From assembly GCA_034687125.1 (NCBI GenBank), contig JAQGBZ010000288.1, positions 18,305 through 82,304 on the forward strand: a stretch of DNA of 64,000 nucleotides. Reading direction: 5' to 3'. The stretch comes from Neelides folsomi (lineage: Eukaryota > Arthropoda > Collembola > Neelipleona > Neelidae). Below are positions 1 to 13,500 of the stretch, piece after piece. The position numbers and the translations under genes were made by a program. The notes below the pieces were generated by a model. That model made no database searches. It was given only the letters and a program-made list of their open reading frames with translations, and was not told where the DNA came from. Within the stretch, counting starts at the first letter, position 1. The number at the start of each line of letters is the position of its first letter.

Positions 1-1257
1 CCAATTTGAGAAGACCCCAACAACAACACAATTTCTTAATTCAACATTTTGATCTCTTCCAGATGCCAAAGGTCAAGTTGAAATTAAATGAATCTTGAAC
101 AAAGCAGTTGGGGTTTTTTTGATCGAAGAAAATCGCCGTCTTGAGATGTTTCTTGCTATTAATTGTGCAAGACTGAAGCTCCTTTTCCTTTCTACGTTGG
201 AGGGTCCGAGGGTGAAAGTGCAGGTGAATGTCAAAATTCGACCAAGCCAAAAAGAAAACTTGCAGGAAAACAAAGACAAATGAATTCATCACAGTGGCTT
301 CGTCTCATTCCATCATCTGAAAAATTCGGTAACATTAATTTCGGCTTTTAACTTCTAATGGGGTCCGGGTCATGAAAAACCTTTGGTTTTATAAATGTGT
401 AAATATAGTTTCATCGGATGTCTTTAGTGGGAATGTGCAGAGATGAAAAAGAGATGAATTTAAAGGCCGTTACTTCCAGGACCCTTCAACTCTCCTCGTA
501 AAAGATTGAGAGTCGAAGGGTCGGAGGAGTTTCAAACCTCGGGAAAGGGACATAAATGAGGAAAATACGCATGTAATGGATTCTCTGCCAAAGAGGATCT
601 TTGAATTTAATAGGGGGTTTTACAGCCGGCGGCGTATTAAAACCACTTCTCTGTTCAATTATTCAATGCCCTGCGGGGTTCGTCCCCGAAGCTCTCCTGA
701 ATAAAAATTGCGGGAATTCGTGGGCGGAAGCCAAAGAGATCCCTTCATCCCCCCCACCATATTTCCAATGTCTTTCCCCACATCCCTCACAGGGGATTTT
801 GAAAGGACGGGGAATGAAGAGTTTTTAAACAGCGGGAGGGTGCGGGTGGCTTTTCCTGTCAACCAAATCAAAGAGGAACCCAAATGGTCTCAATAAACCC
901 ACCTCGTAAACAAATCATTCGACCCTTCCCTTTATGAATTGTTAAATATGGAAATAAAGTTGAAACGATGGGAGTTCCATTGGAAATATGGTAATTAAAA
1001 TTGGCATTAATTGAGAGAAACGGGGGCGGGGATTTCCAGGTTTCAATGAGGAAATGAAGTCTAATTGGGAGAGAACACTCCCAAGTGGAACGGGGCTTTG
1101 AAAGTGGAAAAGTTTGAGAACAATGAGATCAATGTCTGAATGGAACGAGTTTGGAAATGGACAAGTTGTTGTTTGAGGGACGTGGAGTTAGGTGGACATG
1201 GCCATGAGGAAACAAACTTGACTCACTTTCTATGACTTAACATTTCTCGGCATTCTC
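1..1257. other. Intergenic, no supported gene
   Basis: No reading frame here carries recognisable domains. The stretch at about 590-900 is richer in G and C than its surroundings and has overlapping short frames on both strands, but no signal peptide or convincing splice sites. An 83-codon minus-strand frame at 41-292 begins with a hydrophobic run and is not otherwise supported. The end of this stretch is the 3' flank of the minus-strand peptide-hormone gene. Confidence 0.5.
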
Positions 1258-3554
1258 TCAGTTTTGGTCGATGCGCGGGTCGTCTAAGCTCGGAGGGTCG
1301 AGAATCCAAGACTCGAAATCCTCGGCCCCAGGTGAGAACCGAAGAGACTTCTTCTTACGCCCACTGAAATTTTCACAAAATTTTCTTCACTTGTTCTCAT
1401 CAAGGATTCATTTATTCGGGAATGTTCTCCGTAGCTCAACAAAGCTGTGGAGTCCCTCTGGGTTTAAATGGAGGCTTCTGCCTTCTCAAAACCCAAATTA
1501 ATCTCAAATAGGGAAAACTTGGGATTTCCATCCCTTTTTTAAAAACTTTCTTTCATTTCCCCCATCGTTCACCTTCAGCATGACGTAAATAGAGAGATTG
1601 AGAACTTTTACTTTAAAAACTCATTTCTTCATTTTGTACTCCGACTAATAGAAAGTTGGGGGGGCTGACAGGAATTTGTTCGTGTTATGTATACACGCGG
1701 ATTTACAACAAATTAATAGATTCATAAAGCTATTAAAAAATTTTAAAATCCAAATTTCCAATTTAAACCATCAACTTCAAATACACGTAATCTCATCTCA
1801 AAATAGAAAGTTTTCAGATTCGGAAAATACATTTAAATTGAGATTAACAAATATGAAATCTAATCTCATACTTTAAACTTATACTTATTTATAAATAAAC
1901 TAGTAAAACCATTTCAAACTTTTTAATCTCAAAAAAAACTTCAAAATTAAACTAATCCATAAGAATATATGAGGCATCAAATTGTAAATAGTGCACTTGA
2001 AAATAAAATAGGCCATACATACATGTCTAACATAATAATAATATTTAGTATATTTATCCTATAAATTGGAATTTGGATTAGATGAATGAAATTTCATGAT
2101 AAAATAATCCTTATCCAAATTGTTCTTTGCATTCTAGCAGAAAGGAAAACAAAAATTTGATGCTCAAAATGAACGATGGAGGGTTTTTCCACTCGAGTTA
2201 TTTAGGAAGGTTTTCCTATTTAAGTGGAAAGGCTTCGTATTCAAATTCGACTTGTGTGTTTAGTAAAAGTTTTGGTTAATGGAGGGGCCGAATTGACAAA
2301 GAGCTCTTTTGAAATAAACATTGAATAGACAACTCACATTTTGTCGAAATCGATGAGTTTAAATCCGTGATGACGTGTCAAGTCATTGTGGCGGTTCCAT
2401 TCCCGACGTGGGCCGTATTTCTGAAGGGCTAAAAGAGTCTCAAGTTCCGCCACTCGTTGATCCGACTGCCGCTTCTCCCTCATCCCTCTCCTGCAAAATT
2501 CAATAAGCATTTCCATGAATATTCCCACCCCTAATTTCCATCTCCAATGAGGAATTTTCAATTTTTCCTCAACTTTAACATTTTAAATGGTCCGGGGGTT
2601 ATTTCCCTACCGACCCATTGCAAACGGAAGTTTTTCCTTATGATAATAAACATCTAATGTATTTTATCTACCGTTTGTATCTACTTTTATTACAATTCCA
2701 AGCTGCTTGAAATACATGCAGTAACTATTATATAAACTCCTGGATGTTCAATGTTGTGGGATGTGGAATGTGGAAGAAAGAAGTTTGAAGGGATTTGGCC
2801 TACCGCAAATTAGAAAAGGATTAAAGTAATAGGAAGATGTTGGGGATTGAATGTTGGCCTTTTATTAATCCGCATAAGAAGAAAATGCTCGGATTTCTAT
2901 TCTTCAACAACGCCCACACTGGAAAGAACGATGGTTCAAATCCAAAAATTGGGAAAAACCATTTGGCCCCCTATTTATTAGTACAACATTCAGAGTTATC
3001 TCAATACTTTCCAATTACTCGTCTTATCGCTCAAAGGTCTTTATGGCGGATGATAGGAAAAGTGTAACAAGTGGATTTTCCAATAAAGTACATAAATTCA
3101 TCAAGATTCGACCTTCATGGGCAGACACCAAAAACGTCCCTTTCATTTTAACATACAAAATCTCACATTCTCAGTTACATTAGCAAAAATATAATTATAA
3201 AAAATTAATAAAAAATCTGTCATAGAGTAAAAAATGAAGAAGGGGAAAAAATAATTGCTTAAGATAATGAAGGCCTTACAGCCATGAAATTCGAGTTAAA
3301 GTGTATTTTAAACAAAGGGATATTGAATGTCCTCATTACTTCCTCAAAGGAATAATTGGATGTAAATTGTAATTTGGGCTGAAAAATGCTGATGAAATTT
3401 TCTCAACGATGCAGTGACGCCTTTTTTCAATCATGACAAGACAAATCAAAGGTATCAAAAATATTTCTTACGGAATGGCTGGTCTTGCCGAAACAAACAA
3501 ACTTCCAATGAAGATGAAGAAAACAATGCAGATGAGTTTATTGAAAACTTCCAT
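1258..3554 (-). CDS. Secreted peptide-hormone precursor, candidate insect PTH-like hormone (iPTH)
   Basis: Exons 3554-3472, 2490-2338 and 1363-1258 join in phase (83+153+106 nt) to 113 residues. Seen: a signal peptide (MEVFNKLICIVFFIFIGSLF, cleavage near residue 23), a short spacer, then REKR at 32-35. A 44-residue peptide follows (residues 36-79), starting with Gln (possible pyroglutamate) and ending in FDKI. Gly80-Arg-Lys-Lys-Lys supplies an amide donor and basic cleavage site; an acidic 29-residue tail ends at TGA. The peptide holds AELETLLAL and RREWNRHNDL, the latter resembling the EW/L/H spacing of vertebrate PTH. Introns have clean GTAAGA and GTGAGT donors. Inference: a neuroendocrine hormone for a family B GPCR; family assignment rests on recall of insect iPTH and is tentative, while the prepropeptide architecture is strong. 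Internal RR at 56-57 might be a second cleavage site. Confidence 0.8.
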
Positions 3555-3672
3555 TTTCCAAGTTGAGTTGATGTCAAAGAACCACTTTGGGATCACCGGT
3601 GTGATTGAACGCGAAGAGACGTTCTTCGTTCCTTTGGTGGAGTGAGAGTGAAGTAGAGTGAGGTATGTGGAG

Positions 3673-3683
3673 CCTTTTATATA
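3673..3683 (-). promoter_or_regulatory. TATA box of the PTH-like precursor gene
   Basis: Minus strand reads TATATAAAAGG. A start site about 25-30 bases downstream (near 3650) leaves a 5' leader of roughly 95 bases before the ATG at 3554, with no intron needed. Confidence 0.6.
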
Positions 3684-4645
3684 CCAATACAAACTCAAAC
3701 AAATCTGACTCAATCCACCATCGTTCTTGCCAAGGCGCCAGGCCCAATTCGCTCTGACAATGAGAGGGAATGGACCGACCCCCTCAACATTATGCAAACC
3801 TATTGTTTTTTTTAAATTCTCCTTTTAAAACCACCTTCAAGTATAAGTAAATTGTAGTTATATTATTTACTTTTGGATTGATATTAAACTTACTTATTCA
3901 ATCCCAACCAAATCAATACAACTAATGGTCATCAAGTCATTATTATCCGTTTAATAAAAAGAATTTAAAGGAAAAGTTGTATTTATTAACTTCCACAATT
4001 AATCTAAATAAATTAGTTTTATAGAAAATAATTGAACCACCACTTTTAAGTACAAAAAGTAATGCAATATGTGAGAGTTCCTTAATGTTCTACTTGTTAA
4101 GAATTCAAGTTCTAGAATTCTGCAACCATATTTGTATTGTTCGAATGGTATATCAAATTACATTGCAATCAACTTTTAATTATATTTTATGTTAACTTCC
4201 TTTAATTAATAGAGAGTATTTTTTATTACCATTAGCCAATATGTCTGATTCGTGGTAGATTTTAATTGGGAGGGCTTCAAGCAGTTAATTCCCATTTCTT
4301 GAACCTGTAAGTATTGTACTGTTATATATTAAGCACTTTGAAGTAATCTAATCAAAATTAATTAAATATTTAAATAGAGCTGATAAGCATAGTTCGACTG
4401 CACAAGTAAGCGTAATGTTAAATTTTAATTTCACTTTGAAAAACCTTAGGTCTATGGATACAATTTGAAGTCTTTTTTATCTTTGGGTTTAATTAATGGG
4501 TTGATTTGGGCAATTGAGATGGTGATGAACGTTCTGGCGCTTCTGGGCCGACGACTTCAACATTCCAATTGAAAAAAAAGAGAGAAAGAGGAATCTTTCT
4601 TATAGGATGATCTCACACTTGTTGCCTGAAGTCCTGAAGTGTGTA

Positions 4646-4676
4646 CTTTGAACGTTCGATTGCGGAACGTTCAAAG
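4646..4676. repeat. Perfect 12-bp stem hairpin
   Basis: CTTTGAACGTTC at 4646-4657 is the exact reverse complement of GAACGTTCAAAG at 4665-4676, with a 7-base loop GATTGCG. Each arm itself contains the palindrome GAACGTTC. Confidence 0.7.
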
Positions 4677-5025
4677 ATGGGATTAAAAGGAAGAAGCTGC
4701 AGATTGGTTATATAATAATATGTTTTTACTTTCCATTATCATGATCCAACTTGAGAGGGTCTGGGTGTGCGGAAGATTTTACTTCGTGTAGCAAAAACGG
4801 GGCTTATAGAAAAACGCGAATGACCAACACGTTCTTTCTTGAATGAATGAATATTTTTTCCATTCATTATTCTTATGACTCATCAACTCACCAGAGGTAT
4901 TTTTAAAATATGACATCTCTTTCCATCTCTCATTTAGAATCTCATGAATTTGTCATTGCCAATTTTCGCCTGAATCCTCTTTAAAAGAAGGAAATTGATC
5001 TATAATGATTAAATGGTTTTGAAAT

Positions 5026-5057
5026 ATGTCTTATATGAAAATGGTCATATAAGACAT
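5026..5057. repeat. Perfect 13-bp stem hairpin
   Basis: ATGTCTTATATGA at 5026-5038 pairs exactly with TCATATAAGACAT at 5045-5057 across a 6-base loop AAATGG. It lies 350 bases from the first hairpin. Too short for an ordinary miRNA precursor as seen. Confidence 0.7.
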
Positions 5058-8057
5058 TTTGGAGGTCTTTGATGGAGCGAGTTGGGAGATTATCTTAATA
5101 AATGGTTCATTCTTAATCGAACTCTTTTGGATTCATTTAGAGCAAGTACAATGGAAGTGGGTGATTTGTTTGAAGCGGAGGAAAAGATTAAAGATCCTTT
5201 TGTGAACAATGAATTGAGGACAAAGTTTTAAAAGTCTCCTCTTACCTCTAATTTAATGTTGAGACGGAGGCGGAGTGGAAGATTTAAATTCCAAATTCCT
5301 TTGAACAAATTTCATATCACATGCCTCTAAACGGGAATTTGATCCATTGAAACAAAAGCCGTTTCTTTGCAAACTCTTCAAACCCTCGGTCTTAAAGTTG
5401 AATTGTACATAGGGACCAAGGCAGATGGAATATTTTTGGAATATATTAAGCATATAAGATACACATTTCACAATACTCATATACAAACTCCAGGTGTAAT
5501 TCCCCGCAGTTTTCCTCCGCCTTCAAATGAAGTTCTTTGACCATATGAGCAGAAATAGGTAAATAGTTACAATGTAATTTAAACTCCAGCTCATAGCAGG
5601 AATAGTTTGGGAATTTGGAAATTATAATGTAGATTGTCATATAAATTTTATTATTTGTCGAATCGTTGGGTCGCATTTCCCTGGCCCATTCATTCACTCC
5701 GATGGTTTTCATGACGGAAATTTCGCATATGGGGACGAGGAAGCAATCGAGGCCATCTCGAACATCTCGCCCCATATGGACACAATATTTTGACAATTTG
5801 ACTCATGGAAGATTATCCAATGCATTTACTATATTTCCTAAACCTTATTTTGTTGACTCCCGTCGCTTTGAGGAGAAAACGACCGGAGGATCCTTTTGCT
5901 CAATGACCAATTTTATCTCTCGATTAAATCCCCGTAAGAATTATCATCAGTCATTAAAGGAAGCAATAAAGGAGAAGATGACGTAATCGCTCCAACGACC
6001 TCCTTTGGCTATTTTATGTCAAGAGAAATTAATTGGACAAATTCTTCAATCTTTATTAAATCTGATCTGGAATGTTTAATAACTACCCTCATTAAAACTC
6101 ATATACGTTGTTGTACTTAACTTTCCCCCTCACAAGGAAAGTGTATTTGGCTAGTTCATTTTTGCACAACTCCTACATATTTCGACGTGCGTTCCATCAC
6201 GTAAGCTCCATTTCAGCCATATCTGAATATTCATGTTCTCTGACAATGAAAGAGTTCTGAGAGATGTTTAAAAGACTTCGAAATCCTTCGACTCGCAAGG
6301 ATTCCCCACTGTTGGGCCTCATTTATTCCGAGCTCAACAATTACAACTAACTCTTGAGCATATTTATGGTTTAGAAATTCCCAATGAACACTTGCCCCAA
6401 TATCCGAGTTGAATCATACATGTGCATTTTGGGGAAACGTTCATACTAGTGGGATTTTTGAGTGCCGGTGACTCGCTCACATGTCCAATATAGGAATATT
6501 TTAGTAGATAATGTTTAATCTTGTGGACTTTCCCCAAATTAACCTTTGTTATTTTTATTATTGGTATTTAAGTATATGGAAACAATGTCCATTGATTGAG
6601 GTGAATCAGTATCCAGATGGTTTTATTAGTATATGGACACGAAACGTGGGAAAAGGACTCTGAACGAGGGATTTAATAATTTAAGATTATGATAAATTGA
6701 TAAAGAATGATTCATTCATTAGATTTGATTGTAAATTTGGAAAGCTTTCATTTATATTTATTTACACACCGCACATCTGCACGGGTTCAGATGTTCAGAG
6801 CTTCCAGCGCATATTAACACAACTCACAATCAATCAACCGGAGCCAAATCACCCAAATCTTCTCCGAGTCTCCAATTAGTCTTAAGGTCAATATGAGAAA
6901 CTAATCAAACTCAATTAATTAATAAGGACGTTATAATAGATGGGTATATCGAATGGAGACTTGTAATGTTAATGATTTTAACATTAAAATTCACGTTTCT
7001 TTAATATAATTAAGGAACCAAATTCAATAAAGTCTTCTGTCTAGCTCTAATTTTTGGATTAAAGTCCTTTTTAGTGTTAAATATAATGGTTGATGCATAA
7101 ATGTTCTTCGGATGAATGGTTTGTTTGTGTAAAATCTTTGTATGTTGTGATCAATTGTTATCATGTATGAGTATTTGTGGTAATTATATAATTAATGGAA
7201 AGGAGCAGAGAAAGGACTTTCAATGCAATCAGTCACATATATCAAAAAGATCAATACTTCAATCTTAACATATACATACTTACAATTAGTTAGCATATCA
7301 AAGCCAATACTGAAGTATAATAAACCATAAACATAAACTATTTAAAACTTAAATAATAATATGATAATAATTAAAGATACAATAAATATGTAAATGTACT
7401 TGTTAAGAGTTTAAATCTTCCCATCAATCGTATGGTTTTAATGAGGGTATGACCTGGACTGGACCCACTTGTCCTTCCTCTTCCCCTTGATGACGTAGAA
7501 AGGCAAGGAGACGTTACCGCCAATACAATCTTCAAATGTATATAAATGTAAGTTAGCGATTTTAAAAATGAGGCCTAATCTACATTCAATAATACTTCAA
7601 TTATATTAAAGATTAAATATATTTATAATAGACCCAATGTAAATATTTCTACATGGTCTAATCTAAGCATATAATATATTTGAATAACTAAAACAAATAA
7701 ATAAATAATTTTTTATAAAATGATCTAAAATATCACCCAGCTAGCAGCTCAGTGATTGTAATTGTAAGCACAATTAAATTTATTTAATATCTAAATCCAC
7801 ATTCGAATTCATTCAAAATTGTCTCAAACAACCCCGTTGAACTATACATGAACAATTTATTGAAATTCCTCACCGCGAGGATTGTAAATTTCTTTTCTAA
7901 ACGTGAAAATGAAAAGTTAAAAAAAGTAAATTTAATCTTCAGAATTCTATTAAAATTGATATAAATTAGATAAATAATAAACCCAGATTCATACACAGTT
8001 CCGTTGTGAACTCAGAAATGTGTTTTAGTTATATTAGCTAATTGAATTCTGGTCACC

Positions 8058-10156
8058 ATGCTTAGTAAGATTCAAATGTTGAATTCGTCCCTTCGTCCGC
8101 TTCTAATCGGTTAGAATTTCTTCTTCAATATAACGAATAACGATACAATTACATATTCATTTATTTACGATTTTATTATACCAGTATTATTTAGACATAG
8201 TTTTCTTATTTTTTCAAAATAGAAGCGACACGAGGACTAACAATTTCAGCACTTAAAATCGAAATGAAGATTCCCGGAAATCATAGTATTTTGTCGATTG
8301 TATCACCTTTCCTTAATCAAACCAGAAATACGACCAGTTTCTTCTGTAGAAGTACGTCTGATAAATTTAACAATTTTAACATTTATAACTTGATTACGTA
8401 TTTATAATTGTGTTCAATTTAGACTCGGCTGAACAGCTCTGGAAAGGAGTAACGAGTGTAAGTAATGCTGGACGAAAGAGAGGTCGTGGGAAAGGAACAG
8501 GGAGGAAAACGGCAAAGAATTTAAATAGGGGACAAATAATTGGAGTTGGTAAGGGATTTGAATACAATCCTGTATTGATGGATAAAGATTAATTTATATA
8601 CAATATATATATATATATATGCACCTATATGATTAATTCAAAGAATCTTGGTTTTTCATTTTATTCATATTTTCAGGGAAAGTGAATATTCGGTTTCCGG
8701 GACTCAACGCCCCGATTATTCAGGGAAAAGAACTTCTTCAGCAAGTTTCCCTTCCACCTGATGAAGAACGTGAAAAAAAGTTACTTCGCTTAAGAGATTC
8801 AATGGCTACTTTCAAACCTCTCAAATTATCTCCTCTTGAGCGAGGATGGTCAGGTGCTAAAATGCACGGGAGAAGTATTGGACCTCCTGATCCAATTGGA
8901 GATGGTAATTTTAGCTACACTATTTTTATGGAATTAAATATAAATGCTAATTTATTAAATATTAAAATATTAAATTAAATTTTCAGTTACATTTGAAGGC
9001 TTTGACACGAAGATCTTGGCAGTAAGTTAAATTATTAAAATGTCTAATACATACTAACTGGTTTATTAATCATTGCAATCATTTCATTTATTAGATGAAA
9101 ACAGTCGCACATATGAGTGCGAATTTTGGTAAAGTTCGCCAGTTTTCCGTCTTCTCCTTCACAGGGAATGGCAATGGACTTGGAGGATTTGCTGAAGCAA
9201 AGAGCGCCGAAGGTAAAGCGGCTTTGAGGAAATCCAAAAACCGAGCTGCCCAAAAGCTCTTGTATTTTGAGCGCTTCAATGATCATACAAGTAAGTTGTC
9301 AATTTTACAATAAAGAATTTTTTATATCTGTACGATTTGATTTAACAAACTTTCCATCAGTTCTGCACGACTTTCATTGCCGGTTTGGCCAAACTCAACT
9401 TTTCGTTTACAAGAAACCACCTGGCTATGGGCTCGTTTGCCACCGAGCTCTACGAGAAATTTGCAAACTGATTGGAATTAAAGACATCTATGCGAAAAGG
9501 GAAGGTGCTCGAAATTTGCAACACACTGTAAAGGCATTTATTCTTGGTCTTCTCAGACAAGTGAGTGTTTGGAATTTTTTAATTCAATATCGATATAAAT
9601 AATTGTATGATTGATAAATAATAATTTCTTTAATTTAGAAAAAATACAATGAAGTCGTAGCCGACAAAGGTCTCTTCCTAGTCGAACAGCGAAAAGAAGA
9701 ATTTTTGTTCCCTCGGGTTATCGCTGCTCCACCGAAGCTTCGAACCGAAAATGAAATTCCTTCTGATGAAGTTCTTGACTTCACTCAGGCATGTTAACTT
9801 TTTAAAAGTTCCTATTATCCGCTAATTAAATCCGAATATTATTTAATTGCTTAAAATGGTATTAATTCTTATTTAAATGAAAATTTCAAATGAAGGTGAT
9901 GATGGATGGGAAAATTGCACTGAGGAGGAAAAAGAAGGAGATTTTCTACACACGACTCCCAAGTTGGACCAATCACTTATTGAAGACCGAATGGCGTCGC
10001 GGACACCAGGAAATCAACGTTCATATGGCGGCTGAATATGGGCATGGGAAGAGTCAACTTACTTCTATTTATCCAGAGAGCGATCGCCACTACGCCAAGC
10101 AGCTCATGAGGAAAAAGAAAGCTGAAGCTGCTGCTCAAGAAGAGGCCGAATCATAA
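8058..10156 (+). CDS. mRpS5: Mitochondrial small-subunit ribosomal protein S5 (uS5m)
   Basis: Structural protein of the mitochondrial ribosome small subunit. Exons 8058-8109, 8250-8351, 8423-8548, 8677-8904, 8987-9021, 9095-9290, 9361-9560, 9639-9788 and 9896-10156 give 449 residues, about family length. Family blocks seen: AEQLWKG, a GRKRGRGKGTGRK basic stretch, LNRGQIIGVG, ERGWSGAK..GPPDP, then the S5 core GNGNGLGGFAEAKS with KAKNR-like KSKNRAAQKLLYFER, and GYGLVCHRALREICKLIGIKD. The first exon supplies a plausible targeting start (MLSKIQMLNSSLRPLLIG) and joins in phase, but its donor GTTAGA is weak; the alternative start is ATG 8264 (427 residues). Oddities: a 35-nt exon at 8987-9021 and a GC donor (CAG|GCATGT) at 9789. 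Converges on the ADAMTS gene 370 bases away. Confidence 0.93.
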
Positions 10157-10525
10157 GATCTTTCAATTTTTCATCATGGCTCCATATGTAAACATTTTAG
10201 TTATTTAATAGACATTGTGTCTCTTTGATCAACAATGAGTTTTTTATATTAGAATTCCCTCCATTTTCAATCCTTCTATCAAATAGTAAATTATTTAATA
10301 AAGTTGATAAAAATTGAAAACTGAACGAACTTGAGTAATTTCAAATCATTTCAAAGATTGGTTAGTTTAAGTTGTAAATATGAGTCAATTATGAGCAATT
10401 ATTTTTAAAGAAATTAAATTTTGTTTATTTACTCTAGTTAATAAAATGGAGAAATCTTTTGGTATCATTTTGTTTTGTAGCAAAGTCAATTTTGAATTGA
10501 CCGGCCATTGTCTTTCTGCTCATTC

Positions 10526-13500
10526 TCATAGAATTGAGTATGAAAATGTTGAGGGCGATTTTCGACGGAGAAGGAAGTTGAGCGAGGCGGGGAGTTTGGA
10601 CACTCTGAGGATGTTGGGAGGGCAAGGGGCGAGACAGGGGATGAAGCCAGAAATCCCCGGGCGACGATCCGAAGAGCAAAGAGATGCATCTACCGTTGTG
10701 GATCCACTCACGCACTCTACAACCACTTCCCGCATTCCTAAACAAACTCAAATAATTACATAACGACTTACACTTAAGATATAAGTAACAGGGAAAAGGG
10801 AAAAACAATAGAAACTTAAATATTTACATTAAAAATGGTATAGTATTAAAAAGTAGAAATTTAATAAAACTTAATACAATTTAACCGCTTTAATAACCAA
10901 GAGTGGGAGGTACGAGAAAGAAACCGTATTTAATGAAATGAACGAACCAGATCCACAAGTAACGGAGCAGTCAGACACACTTTTCCGCCATTCGTAAAAT
11001 GAGCCTTCAAGCGGAGAATTTTCTTCTTCCTCCCTCATGTACATTTTTGGCCTCGAGAAGTCGATGGGTATTGCTGACCAATTCCCAGGTATTTCTCTTT
11101 TCGTTCGGGAAAAAAGCCCGTCCAATGCCCCAACGTCGCGTTCTGACATCACTCCTTCTGGCGTATCATCCGCTCCAAATTCCTTTAATGTAATAATAGT
11201 TCCTTTCATGTTAAGTATTTCATATGTAAAGATATTTTATTTCAAGTAGTTATTATTAAATTGAAAACAAAAGGCCTTTCAATTACGATGCATTTCCCTG
11301 CTAAGCAATAAGCCTTTCTAGATGAATCTCCACGCGAGCAATCTGTTCCTGGAGGGAATTGACCTTCTTCTCCATTGACCATGTAGAAACGGTAAGGGAT
11401 ATTTGAGTCCTGGCACCCGATCCGGCAAGGTCTGTCAACTTCTCCTAAACCAAAGTAAATTCGTTTGCAATAGTTACAACTTAATTAAAGACATTGTTGA
11501 GGAAACTGAATTTTGGAAATAAAACCTTTGGTGGCTGACAATTGCATTCCAATTCCAGAAAGTCCACGAACTTTCGCAGAATATTTACGACAAATTTTGC
11601 TCGCATGTTCAAAAGGAGTCTCAAGACGACGACAACCCAACTCCAAGATCTGAAATCATAATAGTTATCAACTTATCAAACATAAAAGAAAAATTCAACA
11701 TTTCAATTACACTCTAAAATTCAATAAAATATAAGTATTCTACATAGAAAATACATATTACAAGTAACACAGGTAATAATATTACTAGTGTAATAATTTA
11801 GTAAGGATATTAAATTGATTGGGATGATTTTAAAATGATTGTCTTACGGTCGCCTTTGAAGGTTTGCAGAGTCTCAAGGAAAGTCTTAGCCCTGGACAAT
11901 TGGATGTGGAGGTTGCTGTACAAGGTCGTTCAACGACTTCGAGTCCTTTAGCAAGGGCGAGACAAGAAGGGCGACATTGGCTTCGACTTTCCCAATTCCC
12001 CCAACCACTCCGTCCCACGCGACTCTTCCCACATTCATCTTCAGAAAGGGAAAAGTGAGTTGACCCGTCGCAAGCGAACTCCTGGAAAAACCCCAGTTTA
12101 AAAAGGAATATGTGCTTAAATTAAGAAAGCAATTAAAATGGCACGAGAAAGTGACCTTTAGTGAGCAGATTGCAAGTTCCGATATGATGAGTTCAAAAAT
12201 GAGGAGAAACTCAAGATGCTCAATTTGACAATTTCCTACAAACATCCCCTGGCATGACGGACATTGCCATGAGGTGACAAAAGACCAGAACGAACTCGCA
12301 ATGGATTGCGTGTTGTTTAAAACCACCTTTGTTAATTAACTCTTTATTTGTAATCTCTTTGAGTCCACTGACACTGAAGGCCATCTTTTACTAAAATAAG
12401 TACAATTAAACTTGCGTTGATTTGATGAATGAATTATAAAATAAAATGCATTGGATTATGCGGTGGAAATCCTTAAATGAGAATTGAATGAACCAAAGGA
12501 GTAAAAGGGTGAATAATAATAATTTGTTTTTATGAATGTCTTGTTGCATAAGCATCAAAGCCATCTCAATTGTCTCCATGTGAATCGAAGAGTGACCAAA
12601 ATTCGTCAACACCCTCAGACTCAAAGGGAGGATGAAAAGTGAATTTTTCAATGGTCCCACTTTCCTTTTATCTCCTTCACCTTCCTCTTTGGTGGCACAC
12701 TCGGAATGAACCAAATTTCTCAATGGGAAATCTCTCTTATCTCACTTTGCCCCATTGGGAAATACAAAAGGATGATTGGGAGATCAACATGGTGCAAGTT
12801 GGAGAGGGATTCAATTTGTTACAACATCTCTCCAACTCTTCCTCAGTTCCACTCTCTTTAATTCCTCCACTGACCAACTGCAAAGATTCAGAAACACCAA
12901 AATCCCTCAGAATCAGAGACGGTGGAGTGGAAAGATGGGAATCACGGTTGTTCAAAAATGAAGGTTCAATTATTAAACGCTGATCATAATGGGAGATGAA
13001 AAAACCTCATATCTATTATACCACATATGTACTTTGAAATGGATCTTATAGTAGACATAGCAAATTGAATGTAGTTCATAAATACGATTACAATGTGGAA
13101 TAAAGCATAGGGTTAAAGCACTTGAACTAATTTGATTAATTCACGGAGTGTAAAAGGAAGGTCATTTCCATTTTTACATCAGTTGAATGAATAGATAATA
13201 CGTACCGTATGCGTGAGTATATGGTTCACTTATAAATATACATACACCATAGATTTATTAAATTTACTATGCACCATATACCAAATATCCATATAGTGGG
13301 TATAAATGCATAAAATCCTGTGAAAATATTTAAAAATGAAGATTTGGGCAAAAACAGTTTTTTACCTGACATTTCCCTGCGACGCAGAAGGTGGAGGATC
13401 CAGGACGAGAGAGAAGGCGACAAGCAGTTCCATCAGGGAAACTCCAACCTCGACTCCTTGAACCATCACGTCCAACACTCCCACACCACACAGAACAAGC

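Larger units (their letters stand above)
3700..8057. other. Long intergenic stretch
   Basis: AT-rich DNA without a recognisable gene. It holds two perfect hairpins at 4646-4676 and 5026-5057 (listed separately). Overlapping frames of 77-116 codons at 5253-5990 on both strands have no signal peptide, no domain and no matching splice sites. Nothing else is supported. Confidence 0.5.

Noticed and set aside
41-292. 83-codon minus-strand frame with a hydrophobic start
   Set aside because: No cleavage-site context, no promoter, no recognisable domain; hydrophobic starts are common by chance in T-rich DNA.
1261-1337. Plus-strand exon-like segment with acceptor CTCTCAG and donor CCCCAG|GTGAGAA
   Set aside because: The same DNA is the last exon of the minus-strand hormone gene, where frame, phase and biology all fit; the plus frames lead nowhere.
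5446-5986. Overlapping 106- and 116-codon frames on opposite strands
   Set aside because: Both strands open at once, low-complexity content, no domain and no splice partners.
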